This document shows positions 28,101 to 43,100 of a stretch of 64,000 bases of DNA, piece by piece; the first letter of the stretch is position 1, and each line of letters opens with the position of its first letter. Made by a program: the position numbers and the translations under genes. The notes beneath the pieces are model-generated. The model saw nothing but the letters and a program-made list of their open reading frames with translations. It made no database searches and had not been told where the DNA came from. Source of the DNA: Taenia hydatigena (Eukaryota; Platyhelminthes; Cestoda; Cyclophyllidea; Taeniidae); contig JADWOT020000006.1 in assembly GCA_036345935.2 (NCBI GenBank), positions 6,699,543 through 6,763,542 on the forward strand. Reading direction: 5' to 3'.

Positions 28101-31100
28101 TTATGCGAATAGTACTTCCTCTAGAAATGCTCACCAACATCATGGGAAGCCGAAATCACTACCAAAATCACACAACTTAGCTTTGCTTTTACCGGCTCAA
28201 ATTTTCCGTTGGGGAGAATATTCACAAGTTTTATGAAATTTTCTTTAATAAGACATTGATTTTTTATTTGATTTTCGGTAGTCTTCATCTTTTTAGAAGC
28301 AAGAGTTGATCAAACATGCAACCCATTGCTTCCCAATACCTTCCACTAGTGTGTAACAACGGGAATGGCGCTTAATCTACTTCATTTACAAAAGATCCTC
28401 TCCCATAGAGAGCAGTCCACCAAATTCCCTTTTTTTAACAAGCAGGTCCCTAATCAGCCATCTTTGCTTAAATCCTTTTTTCTCCAGCTGCAGGAGCTAA
28501 GATGCGAATCCGATAAAAGGCTCTCTGACCTCGAAGCCGAGTTGGCAAAAGAGCGAATGGAGAAGGAGGCGCTAATTGCAACAGAAGTATGCGTCGACCG
28601 AGGCGGTGGATGCGGCCACGACAAAGCGACTGCGGGGGCAGAGGTAGAGGTGCTGCGAGCGAGATTAACGGAGCGTGATGCCGAGGTGGCGCGGCTCGAG
28701 GTCCTGTCGCAGGAGCGCGCTCAACTCGTGGAGAAGCGAGCTACCGAACTGGCTGATCTTCATGTATGCGGTCGCGGATTTGAGGCATATTCTCTCTGGG
28801 TAGACTAGTAGAGTTTGACAGGAATCTGGCTTAAAAAGCAAAATCTGTTTCCAAAGCTTGTGATGCTGTAGCAATAGTATTAGAGGTAACAGTATTCCAA
28901 GAGAACGATATATGTGCATAGAGGTAATAAGAGGGGATACCTAGGAGGACAAAAATAAACCCTTGATCGGTCAATCCTGCCTGCGACTCCTCGAGACGCC
29001 TTAGGTACGATGATGTTACGACAACCGGGTCTCCAAATGTGGTAATTAAGGGGAGATTGAACCTATCCGATGAGTGGGAGAAGATGTATGGGGTAACGAT
29101 AAAATTTAATGCGTATTTGTGTGGCTCTTTGGGAGGAATTGGCTTTTCTTTTAGTGTAGGCAGCGGACCGAAGGATGTAGGAAAAAAGAGCTTTCCAGAT
29201 GATGGAGTCATGTATTCAGGGTTGTTTTCCTAGTCCTCACTTTTTTTACTGTATGGGCATGGGATCCGAGTGGAGGTAGTGTGCTAGTTACGGAGCAATG
29301 TGAAGCTGAGGATCTCCTTGTAGAGATGGTTATCGGAAGAATATAAATCATTTGGGAGCTGCTTCTAGATTATTGATTCCAAATACTTTTGTTCCTATAA
29401 CCATTTCATTTTACATTGGCTTCAAGCGACTTTAAGCTGCTCTACAGAGTGTGATTTTGGACGTACGAAATATAACGGTATCTTTTAATATAACATCAAC
29501 ATGATTTCAAATACTTCAGTCCAGTAGTACAGTTTTTTAAGTCCTCGGCTTTATTTCCGGTTTATCTTCCCACGTCCGTGGGGCTTTTAATTCGAAACTC
29601 GAAAATGCCTACATAACTACTCTTGATTTTTGAAGCCTTAGAATTATCAGTTCAGATTGAGATTTTGTAATGATTTTTTGGTTTAACATGGAGTCAAAAT
29701 TGTGGCAGCTAATTTCTTCCATTTTTGGCTTCCATGATGTCGAATCATGAAGCTTAAAGGCTGTAGACCTGGGTCTTGTGCTACTTTTTTCGTCCCGAAT
29801 GTCCGTTTCATTATCTTTACTTTCCGTCAGGTGAAAGCGAACCATTCTTTCTCTTGCCATTTATAGCTGCCTGCTAGACGCATTCAGAAATTGCATTCCT
29901 ACAGGAGGCGTGATACAGACTACATGCCAATCATGTCCAGCCCATTTTGCATGCCGTCATCACATAGAAGAGACATAAAGAGCTTTAATCACTCTTCAAC
30001 TCGCAGTATTTATTCACAAAATACTACAAAATGGGCTGCACATTAGGCTCACCGATACGTGAGTCAGTGGAGCGGATACCAGACAACTAACGTCCTTTAA
30101 ATTTCTACCCTAGTCTCATGATTAAAGCAAACAAAGTGTCATTCACCTACCTCACCCATCAGGCAAATCACAAAGGCCTGCCCTCTGTCTCTCTCTCTCT
30201 CTCTCCACCATATTGGCGGAGTTTTTATTAAAAGTTGCGAAAGTAGGAGGAGCCGAAGCAGCGGAACACATCTTGTATTTTGCATCACCTTCAAATCGAA
30301 CAGGCACACCTGATAGCTTCTCCTTCGATCCCATTTCTTGAAAATCGGTCTTTGTTCGTGCACCGTCAGGTATTTTTTGCAAGTTTTGGGCGATTGGAAT
30401 ACTAACATTAGCAGCACAAAGGCCAGAGTGACGCTGCCCCACTCTAGTTGCAGAGCTGAATTCGCCAATTCAGATTTGTTTGTTTTAGCTAAAGCGTAAA
30501 TTCTTCTATCAACTGTAAAACACAGACAAGCAATTGCAAATGCTTACTGTGGTTTGTGACAGTGTCTGGAAGAGGAGGCTGGTATGACCAGTCTCGCCGC
30601 ATTCCAATGATACATTTTTGCAGAATCCTCACATAATGAGCCAGCCACGGCACAAAAGACGATTTTTTTAAATTAACTTGAAAATTTCAGTCAAAACGTT
30701 AGTTAGACTTTAAATATCAATATCAGCCTTCTAAAACAATTTTTTTTTCATAAAAGGTACCTCTTAGTTGAGTTCACAGGATCACTTCTAGCGCTGTTGG
30801 TAAAACTTGTACCAGCTTATAAGCCTACATTCTTGTTTGACACCCTAAAGTGGGTGGTAGGCTATTCGCATTTCAAATAGGCTCAACTTTCAGCAATAGA
30901 TTGAACATCTTCCTGACTGAGGAGTCCATTACTGGTCAGTAAATAAGCACTCAATGGCAGGTTTACCAATCTTGAGAGCCGTGGGTTGAATTTTAACAAA
31001 TTGGCTGAATGCTTTGGGATGGCTTTAATGAACAGGAATCCTTTTATAAAATAGCCAAAGGACATCTAATAGGTGGCATAGTTTTTTTGGGGTTTGGGAT

Positions 31101-34100
31101 TCATCGAAATGTAATGCCACCAAACAATTTGGTGGAATATTAACTGCGGGGTTAAACTTTAGATCCCAAAGTTAAGAAAATAGACACTCACAACTTTCTT
31201 TGGTCAGCTGAAGAGGGATCGACTGCGACTGCGGTTTCAGCATGCTTTCCAAGTCTTTGCTGTGTATTTGTGTTGGCGCGTAGTGTTTACCAGCCCACAT
31301 GTGGTGTGATCACCCCAACTTTGCTTACCCTCGCTGCTAGGTCATATGGGTACCCGTGTTTACGTTTACCTGCTTGTTGTACCTGGTAGCTCAAGAGCCA
31401 CACCTCTCTTCGCTTTTCTTTGCACAAGTTCTATTCTACTTTTATTTTAATTGTGGTGTTTTCCGCAGTGAACAGAACTGGCATGCTGTGTCACGTGCCA
31501 GAAGGGCTGTTTGATAGGAAATACGTGCCTGATTAAGACTCCATCTGGTTATCCTTGGCTGTCTCCAGAAACAAAGAATAATCTCCCTGCTCCAATTATC
31601 AAGCTGCTAACAGTACTTGTTTTATCAGAACATACCGGCGTCTGTTCTGTTTGGACGAGCAGTTTTTGTGATTTCAACCACCCCACTTTATCCTCCACCA
31701 TCATACATAATACCACTTTTCCAGATGCCTGATGATTCAAGCAGAAATATCGCGATATCATAAGATTCGTGTGAAGTGATGTCCCCATTTCCAACATCCC
31801 TACCCTTTAATTTGAAAAGTCAATGAGGCAATGCATTGAATAAACCCTTCTAGGTGTTATTCTAACCTCGATCACACCTAGCTAAATGGCACGAAGATGA
31901 CTCTTGCATTAACCAAAAGACCTTGAACGAAAAGGCTTCGACATCGAAGCGATGCCACTGTTTTGAACACAAATAAGCGATTATTAAACAATGAGATGGA
32001 TGAAATTATTCACATCACTCCATGGATATTCATGGAGGTGGAAAAATATCAAATCATTTCACTTCCTCCTTAACTTCGATAATCTCTTCTAAAACAGGAA
32101 GTAGAGGAACAAGGCACGCCCAAATTTTCTTCGTTTTATTTGACCAGAGTTGTGTGAGATTTGCCTGGATTTATTTCCCACTTGACAATCCGACTTGTTT
32201 GAGACTCGGTTCAATGTCTGATCACCCATTCCATATTATAGAGGCAAGTGCTTTCAATGTGGGTTTTCATCCCAAAATCATAGAAGAGGAGGAAAGAAGG
32301 AAATTTACTAAGCAATTTTGCGTTCGGCGTTGCTATTGCTCACTTCTGTAATAATCAAATAAGTGAAGGATTCTGGGCTTGTGCCACGCTTTTGGACCGT
32401 TGGTAGGCCTTATGCAGATTGGGACAAATAAACCCCATAATTTTGCAGTTTTACTACACTGAATGCTCATTCCAAGACCTACACTCTCCGGGATCTTCCT
32501 AGTATAACCAAAAGCCTCAATCTTTTATTGACCAGTGCTACACTAATTTGAAGCCTCTTGGATGGGCTTGTATTTTGACGCCATTATGCTCAATGTTAGA
32601 CATATGTAAAGGACAACTCCACGCTAATTCCTTAGCTAAATTTTGGTGACTCAAGTTGTCAAATGCGTTCATTTAAGTTTCAATACTTTTGACAAGACTT
32701 TCGGCGTTCATTCGTCTCGCGACTGCGTGTAAAAACGCTTGAGCCGAACATGGCTTCGCTTTTTGATCATCTTGAATCCACGACGAATATTTTGTGCTTC
32801 AATTATCAGACCGCTCTCAATTCAACGCTCTCTAACGTTATTCTGTTTTTTTCCGTTAACCAAGTTGCAAACGATCCTTTCTTGTGCTCACTTCTCGTTT
32901 CAATTTAAATATTAAATGATTTCATTGAAGTCCACCTTTTGCCATCTTCAAAAGTAGAGGTTAAATTCTGCAAAACACTCATTTAGAGCTTTACGACCGG
33001 AATTGGAGAACTTTGGTCATTTATGTCAGGAAAATATTGGCCTGTAACTTTTATGATGAATATGTAGTTCGAATTTTATGTTACTGCGATTGTAACGAAA
33101 ATGGGATGCGTCCGCGAGTCCCGCACCATAAAAGTAGGCATCAAGGAGTACTCACATTACCTAAAATGAAGGTGAATTTAGTAGGCAAGTAAGCGATCCC
33201 CTCCTCCCTAATAATGCGCTCTTCACACTGTCAACTGGCGAAATATCAAAACGATGTTTTTACCTCTGCAACGACAAAACGGGCGTCGGATAGGGGGTTT
33301 AAAAAAGGCCGGAAGCTTCATCCTTTGGGAACTTGCGTGAGACAAAAGAACGTCTGGAAAGCATACCATGCCTCCTTCATGACTAAATATCCTGCCAGGC
33401 ACGCCCTTTACTTTGGGTGTACCGCTATTTCTTATTTGGGCATTTGCTAGTCTCCATCTAGTGCTATTGGCTAGGCGCCAAATTGACGCACTGCTTCTGG
33501 TGACGCTTCTGGAATGTACGATGCATATTAGTAGGAGTGATGTCACTTTCTCTCTCTCCCTCTCTCCTTTAAATGCCGAAATGCGTGTAATACCAAGCCT
33601 TTGCGGACTATCCACAACCGCCTACGGTAATCATTTTCAGACTTTTTGGCATTTTTAGGAACCTAGTGTCATGCTACATGCTAAAAGCCAGATGGGCTCT
33701 TAAATGGAGCCCACTAATTTATTCGGGATAACAGGGAGGAGGATTCAGATCCTCGGTTGAATCAACCTGACCCATTAATTTCTGAAGTCCCCCCCCCCCC
33801 CAAAAAAGCAGTTTAAAGAATGAATCAGATCTTTCAATGCATTCTGAGGATATGGAAAGTGGTAATTTTTATATTTAAAATGAATAACCCACCAATTTAA
33901 TTCCACTGTCAACATTCAAATGTGCCTTAATAGGACAAGTTTTTGTTTCGTGTTTTTGTGCTAACTCTGGAAATGCGGAACCGCATTACCCTGATTCCGC
34001 ACAAAAGTGTGTGTTTTATTGCATAAAACGCTGCCATAAAGTATCGAGGGTACAATCATATCCGCGTGTAATTGCGCGCAATCGCATGCACTTTAAGGAG

Positions 34101-37100
34101 TAAATTGGTTGCTTTCGAATTCCCCTCTCCTTTTTTACCTCTGAGCATTCTTTTTACGCTCCTCTGCATAAAGTTGTCAACTGCTTCTCTGATTTTTTTT
34201 CGGGGAGGGGAGTTATTCTTTGATCGGTTTGGCAGTACATCACTTTACTGTCCTACTTTTCGCTAGGCTGAGGCGATTTGCCTTTGTGATGGTAGGCAGG
34301 TGTCAGTCATTTTTAAGAGACCACAAGCACCTCTTTTAGGTCACTGAATGCGGGTTGAAGTTTCTGATTGCTTTATTTTACCCCGTACAAGAAACTGTGG
34401 AATAGTCACCCATTTTTCCACCTCGGTAATTTATGGCAGTGAGCAAACAACGAAGGAGTCTCGAGAAGGGATGGAAGTAATGCCATTACAAAAAACGGGT
34501 GACCAAGTTATCGAGTTTGGTTAGGTCTGACGTTTTTTAGCCTTCTCATCCTTTCATCGGCCTGGGTGCTTTAATGGATCCACCAGATCTCACGAATCAA
34601 TAAAGAGCGCCAGCTAGAAGCTAGATCACTAAACCACGACCCTTAGTCTTTTTAGCAAAATAATTAGCTTCGGGTTGCGTTTCGAATCTTTTCCCATCCT
34701 ATTTAACCATTTTGCTGAACACTTGTTATTGCATCTATCCAACCATTGCTTTACCAACGAATTTATTCGTTTCAGTTTTGAACACCGTTGCCTTTGTTTA
34801 AACGATTTGGGGAAATTAATTGCTGTGTGTTCCGGGATGCAAAGGCGTGCCGTCACGGTGGATATGTCAGCATAATTCTGAAATCGTATTATTAGCGATG
34901 CCAAGGCATAATAAATCATTGTAGTCGGCCTTTCTTTGCCATCGAAGTGGGTAAAAAAGTCTCCATTGTGTGATTGGTGATTGTGAGATTCGTGAGAGGT
35001 GTGAGGACCAAAGCGACGTGTCACGTGAATTAATCATGAAGGCACCATCGGAATCGCGTCAGTTTTCATTGCGTTTCGAGACTGACTGTAATGTAAACAG
35101 AATGCGCAACTTGCAGTCATTCGAAGGGCGTTGATGTGTTTGTGTGTCATATGATTTTGCACGTCTCACTTCCTGCGAATTCGTGCGAATTTCAACGTCA
35201 GGCCGCGACAGATTAGAGCATACTGCTGCAAAAGATGTACTACCCGCTGTAAAACACACCCTTTTGAAGGTTTATGATTGGTGTAATAATAGGTTAGGAG
35301 GCTACTAAATTAGGCAATGTGGACGTGGCTCGGGGCCGTCAGTCAAACAACCTAATGGTCGAAATATAAATGAAAATCACGAAACAATTCTTACCATTGC
35401 TTCATTTCTGAATTGATGGTATTATTTTATTGACATCCGTGATTAATCGCAGACCACATCAAATGGGACCTCGAAATGGTCCATCGTGTGACCCGACTTC
35501 GGGGTTTTTGTAACGGATGTGAAACTGTGGCAAACGTGTTCGCCCATTTCTTGCACATATTTTTGTTTTAAAGTCAACATTTCTATCCATGCATTGTTCC
35601 TGACCTCGTTCTTGTTTCTCCCTTTAACATGATATTCCTAGCGGTGTGAATTTTCTCCCCTACCCATCATTCGTCATGCTAACATTTGACCAAAAGTAGT
35701 GTGCAAGCAGAGCTGTGCGTGCATTCAAGACTTAGGGCAGGCAAAAATGGACTCAGCACTTAAGATGTTGGAATATGGGACATGTAAAGTCTACAGCATG
35801 GTAAGTATCCATGCATAACCGGTGTGGAGACAGTGCACTAAATCAAAGGCTGCAGAATATTGCTATGTGCATAAAAAAATGACGCAGATATTTACGAGCA
35901 AACAATAATTCCTCTGAAAGGTATCGCGCTTAAAAGTGGGCCCCCGGATTTGTCCCTCATTTTTGACTCCGTCTGGTAACTAACATGGGTGGAAATTTGT
36001 ATAAATGTCACCTAACCTTCTGCACTAGTAAAACTCATCACCTTTACACACCAGCCATTTCTTCAAAACGGTTGTAAGTGTGCAAATTAAAGACCGAAGC
36101 ATTCCAAATGTTATTTATTTGCTGCCAGCAATGAGTGAAGCACTGCAACTGACGCTTTAAAATGTTTCGAAGGAATGCTGTTGTCGTACGCATAATATTT
36201 CCCGGTCTCACAGGATATCTGCTAAGGTGGAGTTTGGTAACTCCTCAGTGTGTCCAATGAAAAACTGCAGCCCCCTTCCTGTCCATTAGTCACTGGACCT
36301 AACCAGGAAGAGACAGTACTAGTGCCTTCTTTTAGTGAACAAACGAGGGCGCGGAGGGTATGATTCCATCGGAGCGATTAACTTCCCACATGCACCTGAT
36401 GCATCCATCACTTGACCGCTTAATGGGACACCCAGATGAAGGTGTGCTCCTAGTTGCGTTCAGTGATTGTACTGTTTCATTCCATCAGTCTTGCGAGGGT
36501 TTCATCACCACCCTCCCCTCCTTCACCCCAGTGATTGGCAAAGCGACAGCAGTCAATGCCACCTACGTTCCTGTCAAATTTTTAATTTACCTCTTGATAA
36601 ATACAAATTCTGTAGCTGCTCTACTGCTTCACATATGTGGGAAAAATTGCAAAAATTTTTACGCCATAATGCATTTATTTTGCCAAATTGCTGGGCATCC
36701 TCTCTAGTGGTATGGACGATGTCGTCAGCATTTCAATTTTGAACACATCGGTTTAGTTAGGATTTTAAGGCCCTGTATTACTCTATTATACCTTCTTGAA
36801 GAACGAATTGCTATCCGGGTCTAGTAAGTAATTATGTGGAATCTTCTTTTATGCAGGTAGATAATTAATGGCGTTTCGGGTTTAAGAAAGTGGAATCATT
36901 AGAGAAAAAAGACAGGATTAAAACAGTTGCAGCATGTGCCATGAACACCCGACTCGGAAAAAAGCACAACAATAAACTATTTGCATTTTAATTCCTTGCA
37001 GATTCAGGGTCCCATCCCTTGCTTTTGGCTTTTCAGTTGAACAAGCACACAGCAGCACTACTTCATAACGAGTTCGAAATATCTCTCGCACAAGGATTAG

Positions 37101-40100
37101 GCTACGTACCAAAGTAAACTCCTAAATAAAATTGATAAATCTTACAATATAACGTTCATGTTTTAACCTCCATACGTGCAAAGTGGATTACCTGGGGTCA
37201 ATTTGTCACCTTTCTACTTGACAGAAAGTCGAAATTACCTAAGTGATTGTGCAATATCCTTTAACAAATTCGTACTCAATTTCAGTCATTCTTTCTTCAC
37301 ATCTTGCAGGATGTTTCAGTGGTTTTCAAACACCCTCACTCGATGCTGTGGGGTTGTCTTGAGGCCGAGGCAAAAGTACGCTCCTACTTGCAAATTTCTG
37401 TTGGCAGCAGCATTTATAAACAGCAAAGCTCGCACAAGCGAGTGTTGGCATAGTCGAAAACCTTTGGAATCTCTACTTGTGTTATGCTTGAAATGTCACC
37501 ACATTTACTTGTGCAATCTTCTGCATAGATGCAAGTAGTTTCTGCGTCTTGCAATATTTAAGGTCGGCCGTCCTGCGTCAGCAATGGTGGTAATCTTCGG
37601 GTCAGGCCGAAGTACGATTTCCTCCCAATCCAGCAAGTTAGTATGTGCTATAAAGCGACCTAAAACTCAGAATCAGTGATGTCAAATGAAAAGCTTGAAA
37701 ACTCTAGTCAACTGACTAGGATGTTTTGCCTTCATTCTAGAGGAAGGAAGCGTGTGTTCGCGGATGGGCATAATTCACTTTACTGTCACAATATTATCAG
37801 CAAATTTGACCCTAAAAGAAGCAAATTCTTTAAAGCTTTCCTGACTTCTTAAAATGGAAGCGTGTTAACTCGAATTTTGTCAGACTACACATGCTCGTCC
37901 GAATTCTTGCTCGGGTGAAGGCGAATCGAGACCGATGTTGAGTAAATTCGTACTACTTTAAACTTCAGAAGTCTAGTCCGTTGCTTCTAGACCTTTCGTT
38001 TTCCAAATACTTGTGGGAAATAGTTTGTGTTACCGCTTGGTGTTAACTCAAATTTGGCGGCTTTTCTCTTTCTATGCAGGAAGCCGTAACACATCGGATC
38101 GCAGATCTACAGGAACAGTTGAGGAGCGCCTTATCAAAGGATGAGGAGCAACGAAGCCAACTGAAAAGTGCTCTCGAAGAGAATAAAGAGACCCTTAACC
38201 AGCTCACTCAGGCCACCATGAGGATCGACGGTCTGCAACAGGAGGTAGACCAACTCACCAAAGAGGTAATGTTTGAAGTACTGCAGTGAAGAAGGTGCGC
38301 GGATAGCTTAAAACTGCTCATGGTCTGGGCTGGTGCTGTTGAAGTGCCCAAACATTAGGTTCGTGTACGCACGCTGTGTATGTGTGTTAACAGTGGTGTA
38401 AGGTATCATCACTGGTTGTGCCCAAAATCGGTACAAACATCCTGGATACACCGTTTTCTGAGCTGAACGCGATTCACAAAAAGTGCTGCACGTGCCAATA
38501 TCTGGGACCTTTATACTGGAAAATTTAATCACAATGCCTAGCAAATGAACAGAATTTATCATTCATGCTACCTCTACGTGATTTCGGCTAATAGACTTCA
38601 GTTCCATTTTCTTATCTGAAAAAAAAATATTTCTCTGGGCACTGGGGTCATAATGAACGCTTTTCCATATCTATAACCATTAATTTGTTCGAAGCAATCA
38701 CTGCAAAATGATTGAAATTCGGCTCGTCTGAGAGGCTTTTTATGTTGAAGACGCGAATACACTTTATAAATTTAAAATAGGCTTAAGCACATTTTTTTAT
38801 ATACAAAAGATCTGAATAAGCTAAAGTGGATCATGCCACTTTAGAATTGCCTGATTCTTGATCGTCTTAGCCTGGGGTAATTGTCTAATTTTCTATTGCT
38901 TTTTTCAATCACTGAACTGCTTTAGCAAAGTTAAGGCGGAAATGACGTTGAAAAGTGAACACTTTTTAATACAACTATAAATCAAAATAAATACTCTCAA
39001 CGTCAACATGGGTCCACCTAGATATGCCTCCCTCACTCATTCCTCCCTTAGTGCTTTGTCACGCAAGACTTGATCTCATTTGCACACGGTTCTGTTCCGG
39101 CTTATGGAAAAAGATATCCGAAATTTCAAGTCCCCTGTGGGATGCCCTTCTCCTACACCATAAAGCATTACACTGCTTTAGGATTTATTAACAGATTGCA
39201 CAGTATCACTGAACACAGTGTGAGCTGCAACTATGGGTCAGCAGTAGACGGATTATTGGCACGCAAGGATCTTGACCTTCCCTGGTGGTTCGGTCAAGCC
39301 CGGGATAGCCGTAAAACTGCATTACGCGATACCGTTTTCAATTTTTTACAGCATTTTTTGCAATCGAGGTTGTCTCATCACATGACCTTGCACGCCTTAG
39401 CGAGAAGTCAGCGGATTCAAAAACGAGCTCTGTCTTGTCGCAGCCTCTTGATCTGTCGTGACGGTAAATGGGGCTGCCAAAGGCCTCAGGTTAAACTGAA
39501 AAAATTGTTTTCACCTCCGTTTTGGTGGGAAATGCACGATTAAGCAAGCGGTGGTTAAATCTCAAATGATTTATGCCAACAAGGAATGTGCTTAATTGGT
39601 TTTAATCAGGCATAATCTTCCATCACGTTGAAGCAAATTCAAAATGTTCGATGGCAGCACCTATTCAGGTACGAATTTGTCAAGATGACGACATCTATTA
39701 ATCTCGAGAGCTCTTGGAGCCAGCATTCGGTTTGCTGGCATGACAAGTGACATAATTTACTTGAGTTGGATCATTTCCCTTAGGATTGTTTTAAAATTGC
39801 AGTCTTTAATGAAGCCAACGACGAGATCTCCGAGTTGGAAGATCGGTAGATTTCTAAACCTTATAAAAGCAGGGAAATAGTAAGGAAATGGTAGAGAGTT
39901 CTGGGGGAAATCCATTAAAATTTAAAAACAACTAAAAGGTCTCCTTCCTCTCCATTAGCCGGATTTAGAGGGGAGTTGTGCAAAAATAAATACCTTTGTT
40001 GAAAATGGTTTGTGTGTTTAGTACAACTCTTGAGTTCATTTTTTTAAATTTCCATGCGCCTATGATCTTGGATGTATAATGCTTCCAACAGACTAAGTGT

Positions 40101-43100
40101 GTATTTAAACGGTCATTTCAAACGGACTGACATCTTAACTCTTTTCTTAGCATTGGAGAAACGCAGCCTGCTGTAGATCTTGGATCTTTCTCCCCACCCA
40201 CAAAAGGGAAAGCGAGTCACTGTTAGGGAGACACGATTCTAGTCAGGAGATGCTAAAAATAGGCTTTGAAAGACCACACCGCATCTCAGCTGGAACAAGT
40301 TGTAAAAAATTTGCCGCAGCAGCAAGCAAATATGGCTTTGAACAGTCATTGCTCCCTCAAACAAATGAAGGGATTGAGAAGCAGGCTTGAAAAGTGAAAT
40401 GTTCTTTTTTCATTCTTTCAATCGCATTTAAACTGCAATAGGCTTCTTCTCAACTGTATGCTTTGTTAGCCTTCTTCACTGCGCCGTGGTCCAATTCCTA
40501 CCCTTGACACGATTTATCCTATTTTCAAGCTAATAAGTGAAAGAGAGACAGCGCTCTTCCTCAAGATAATACAAGGTCATTGTCTGTCTCTTAAGGAGAA
40601 CTTAAAGGCAGCTGGCAAGTTTGAAATCTCATTTTATGCTTCATTAGATAACTCAAAAAACCTTTTCCGTCTTTTCCTCCCACATCCGATTCCGTATGCA
40701 CTTTTAATTCGGGTATGTTTATTGCATGACCAGCTCCTTATTCAGGTACTGCCACCCCTTTTACGACCGGTCTCGTGACGGTTCCACGCCGCAAAATAAT
40801 GCGGCATCATTAAATTGGGGGCTATGCATTGAAAAGTTACTTTGCCTTTTCAGTTTGAAATTGGATTGGATAGGACAGTTGTGGGCTTGTACTTACTCGC
40901 TAGGACAAGCGTAATATGACAGGCCGCAACCGTAATTCCTACACATTTTACTCACAAACCTGCAGCCTATACTGCTTTAGTGACTCACCCTTCAATTAAT
41001 TCTTTTCTCTTCCTTCACAAAACCATAACTCTTAGTAAGCCTTCTAGTGATATTTGTTACAAATGAAGGGTGATAAGAATTTGTCAATTTTAAACGTCGA
41101 AATGCGACGCCTTCATTCGATTCTCCGACAAGCATAAAGTGGGAGTTCTGTCAAAGCGAATTTATTTGTGAATAAGTGTCTATGACGGTTAGATGAAAAT
41201 GAGAATTGGCAACTTAAAGCATAATCGAATCCTGCAGTACTTGAAGATTTGAGCTGATTGAATAGCTGGCCACTTATCGCCTTTAATTACTCACCTTTTC
41301 CGCATTTTTTACATATACAGACTTTGCGGCAAATATTTTTTTACATTTCAAAGATAGCAAGACTTGTGTATTCCGAACTCTTGGCAAAAATGGTGCTTTC
41401 GCGCAGCAAGCACCCATTAGAACCATCATTCATCTGTGTGCTAGTGGTCCTCACTGAAGAGCCTATACACGCGTCTGATGAAGCGTTTCCCTCCTTGTCC
41501 TCTGGCTTTTCTGCACAGAATCACGTTTTTTTGGAATCAATTCTTTTAAGAGGGTTGGCCCGTAGTCCAAGTTTCCTTCACTCCTCTTCCTTTTTTAATG
41601 TGCCAATCACTACGGCTACGAGAGAAATTTGACCTCCTAGACCAAAGTCTACTTATAACTATTCTGCCCAAAAACTACTAAACACGAAGTGAAACAAGGC
41701 AAGCGGCATCCTGATTCAATTTTGTTATTCGAAACTCAACAACAATATTTCTTGCTACTAGTTTTCCCGGACTAATAACGAACGCGGGTCGCGTAGCTAC
41801 GACGTCAGAATCGGATAAGGAAATTGTATCTCGACATGCGTGAGCCCAGTGGCTGGTGCTGCATAATTGGTCTTCTTAGCTGAAGGAAGGAATCTATTGA
41901 TGCCTGAATTTCGTACGAAAATACCCATGACAAATTCGCCTTCAGTCTTTCGTGAAGTACTCTCCCGAGTTAGGCACTGACCTTGAGAGTCTTTAGTTCC
42001 TTAGTAGGCAATGCTTTTAACTATCATAGCTGCCTCCTTCTTCTTTGCAGCGGTTAGCTACAAATGGAATCACAAAAAGGCCTAATGCAGCGAAATTGTT
42101 TATCCAGTTTTAACAATATGCTGCTAGGTTTCGAGGCTGAGAACCCAATTTCACATTTGCTCATCTACTCAAAAGGCAAACGATTAATTTTTCACATAAA
42201 TACGCTTTCCTTTACACCTTGAAAATTCCTCCTACTTACCAGGCAAGTCCACTAATTTTAACTTCTCTTTTTCATATTGCCATACAATTTGGCTGCCATT
42301 ATGGAATTACTTTTTTCAATTAAAACGCTCAAACAGATTACTTACGTCTCATATTTTGTAAGAAATACGGATAGAAAAACTTCTTCTATTTTAAAGGTCG
42401 ATTTCGCTACGAATGGACCCGAGAGAAAAATCCGCCACCAAAGTCCAAATGTTTTGTTTTCTTGTAAAACACCAAAACATGCACCACCAAACTGACCTAC
42501 TGAATAGTAAAAGAACATCTCATACTTAATTTTTTCTCAAATTTAACCACTACGCCATGAGGTGACATCATTAATTGCCATGAACTGATAAATGAAACGA
42601 AAATTTGTGCGTCAAATATACGTGATGCTGACACTCTTCGACTATAGTACTTACCTCTTCTTTTTTGTACACAGAACCGCAGGCTTCACGAGCAGTTGGC
42701 CGCCAGCAAGGCACACTTCGAGAAGTCGCTGATAGCACACCAGGCAACTGAGTTGGTGGAGCGAGGTCGTGAGAGAGAGGCGGTGAGGGAAGAATTCGAA
42801 CACGCTTTGCTGCACTATAAAAGCTCCATCGCAGAAATGGAGGATAAGATGATGAAGAAGGATAGGGTATGTTGCCCGCTTTGTATTTATTCACTCCCAC
42901 CAAACTAACCGTTGAGGATGGAACCAGAAGCTTGGCCCAGTCCCTGATACTTAATATCTTCGTGGGTAGTTGCTGACCCTTTTCACTGGCCCTGGGTGCA
43001 ATATAAATATGTTGGTCTGTGGTACTTTCTGAAAATAAATCTTTTGAATACCATCGTCTTGGCAGAGTGATAGGTGTGCTTTAGCTATTTAAATAACACA

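Larger units (their letters stand above)
28764..38079 (+). other. Long intron region (9.3 kb) of the coiled-coil gene
   Basis: Phase 0 at both ends. It holds two phase-compatible candidate exons (31208-31252, 35711-35800), a CT repeat near 30185-30205, a C-run/A-run at 33789-33807, and unexplained open frames at 34629-35024 (minus) and 36360-36707 (plus). Confidence 0.6.

Noticed and set aside
30562..30581. Tiny frame CLEEEA between a CAG and GTATGA in the long intron
   Set aside because: It ends in phase 1 and no downstream exon accepts that phase.
40290..40393. Helix-like frame LEQVVKNLPQQQ after an acceptor-like CAG
   Set aside because: It would be phase 0 in, phase 2 out, but it lies between 39845 and 42683, which already join in phase 2. 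It ends in a stop unless a weak donor is used.
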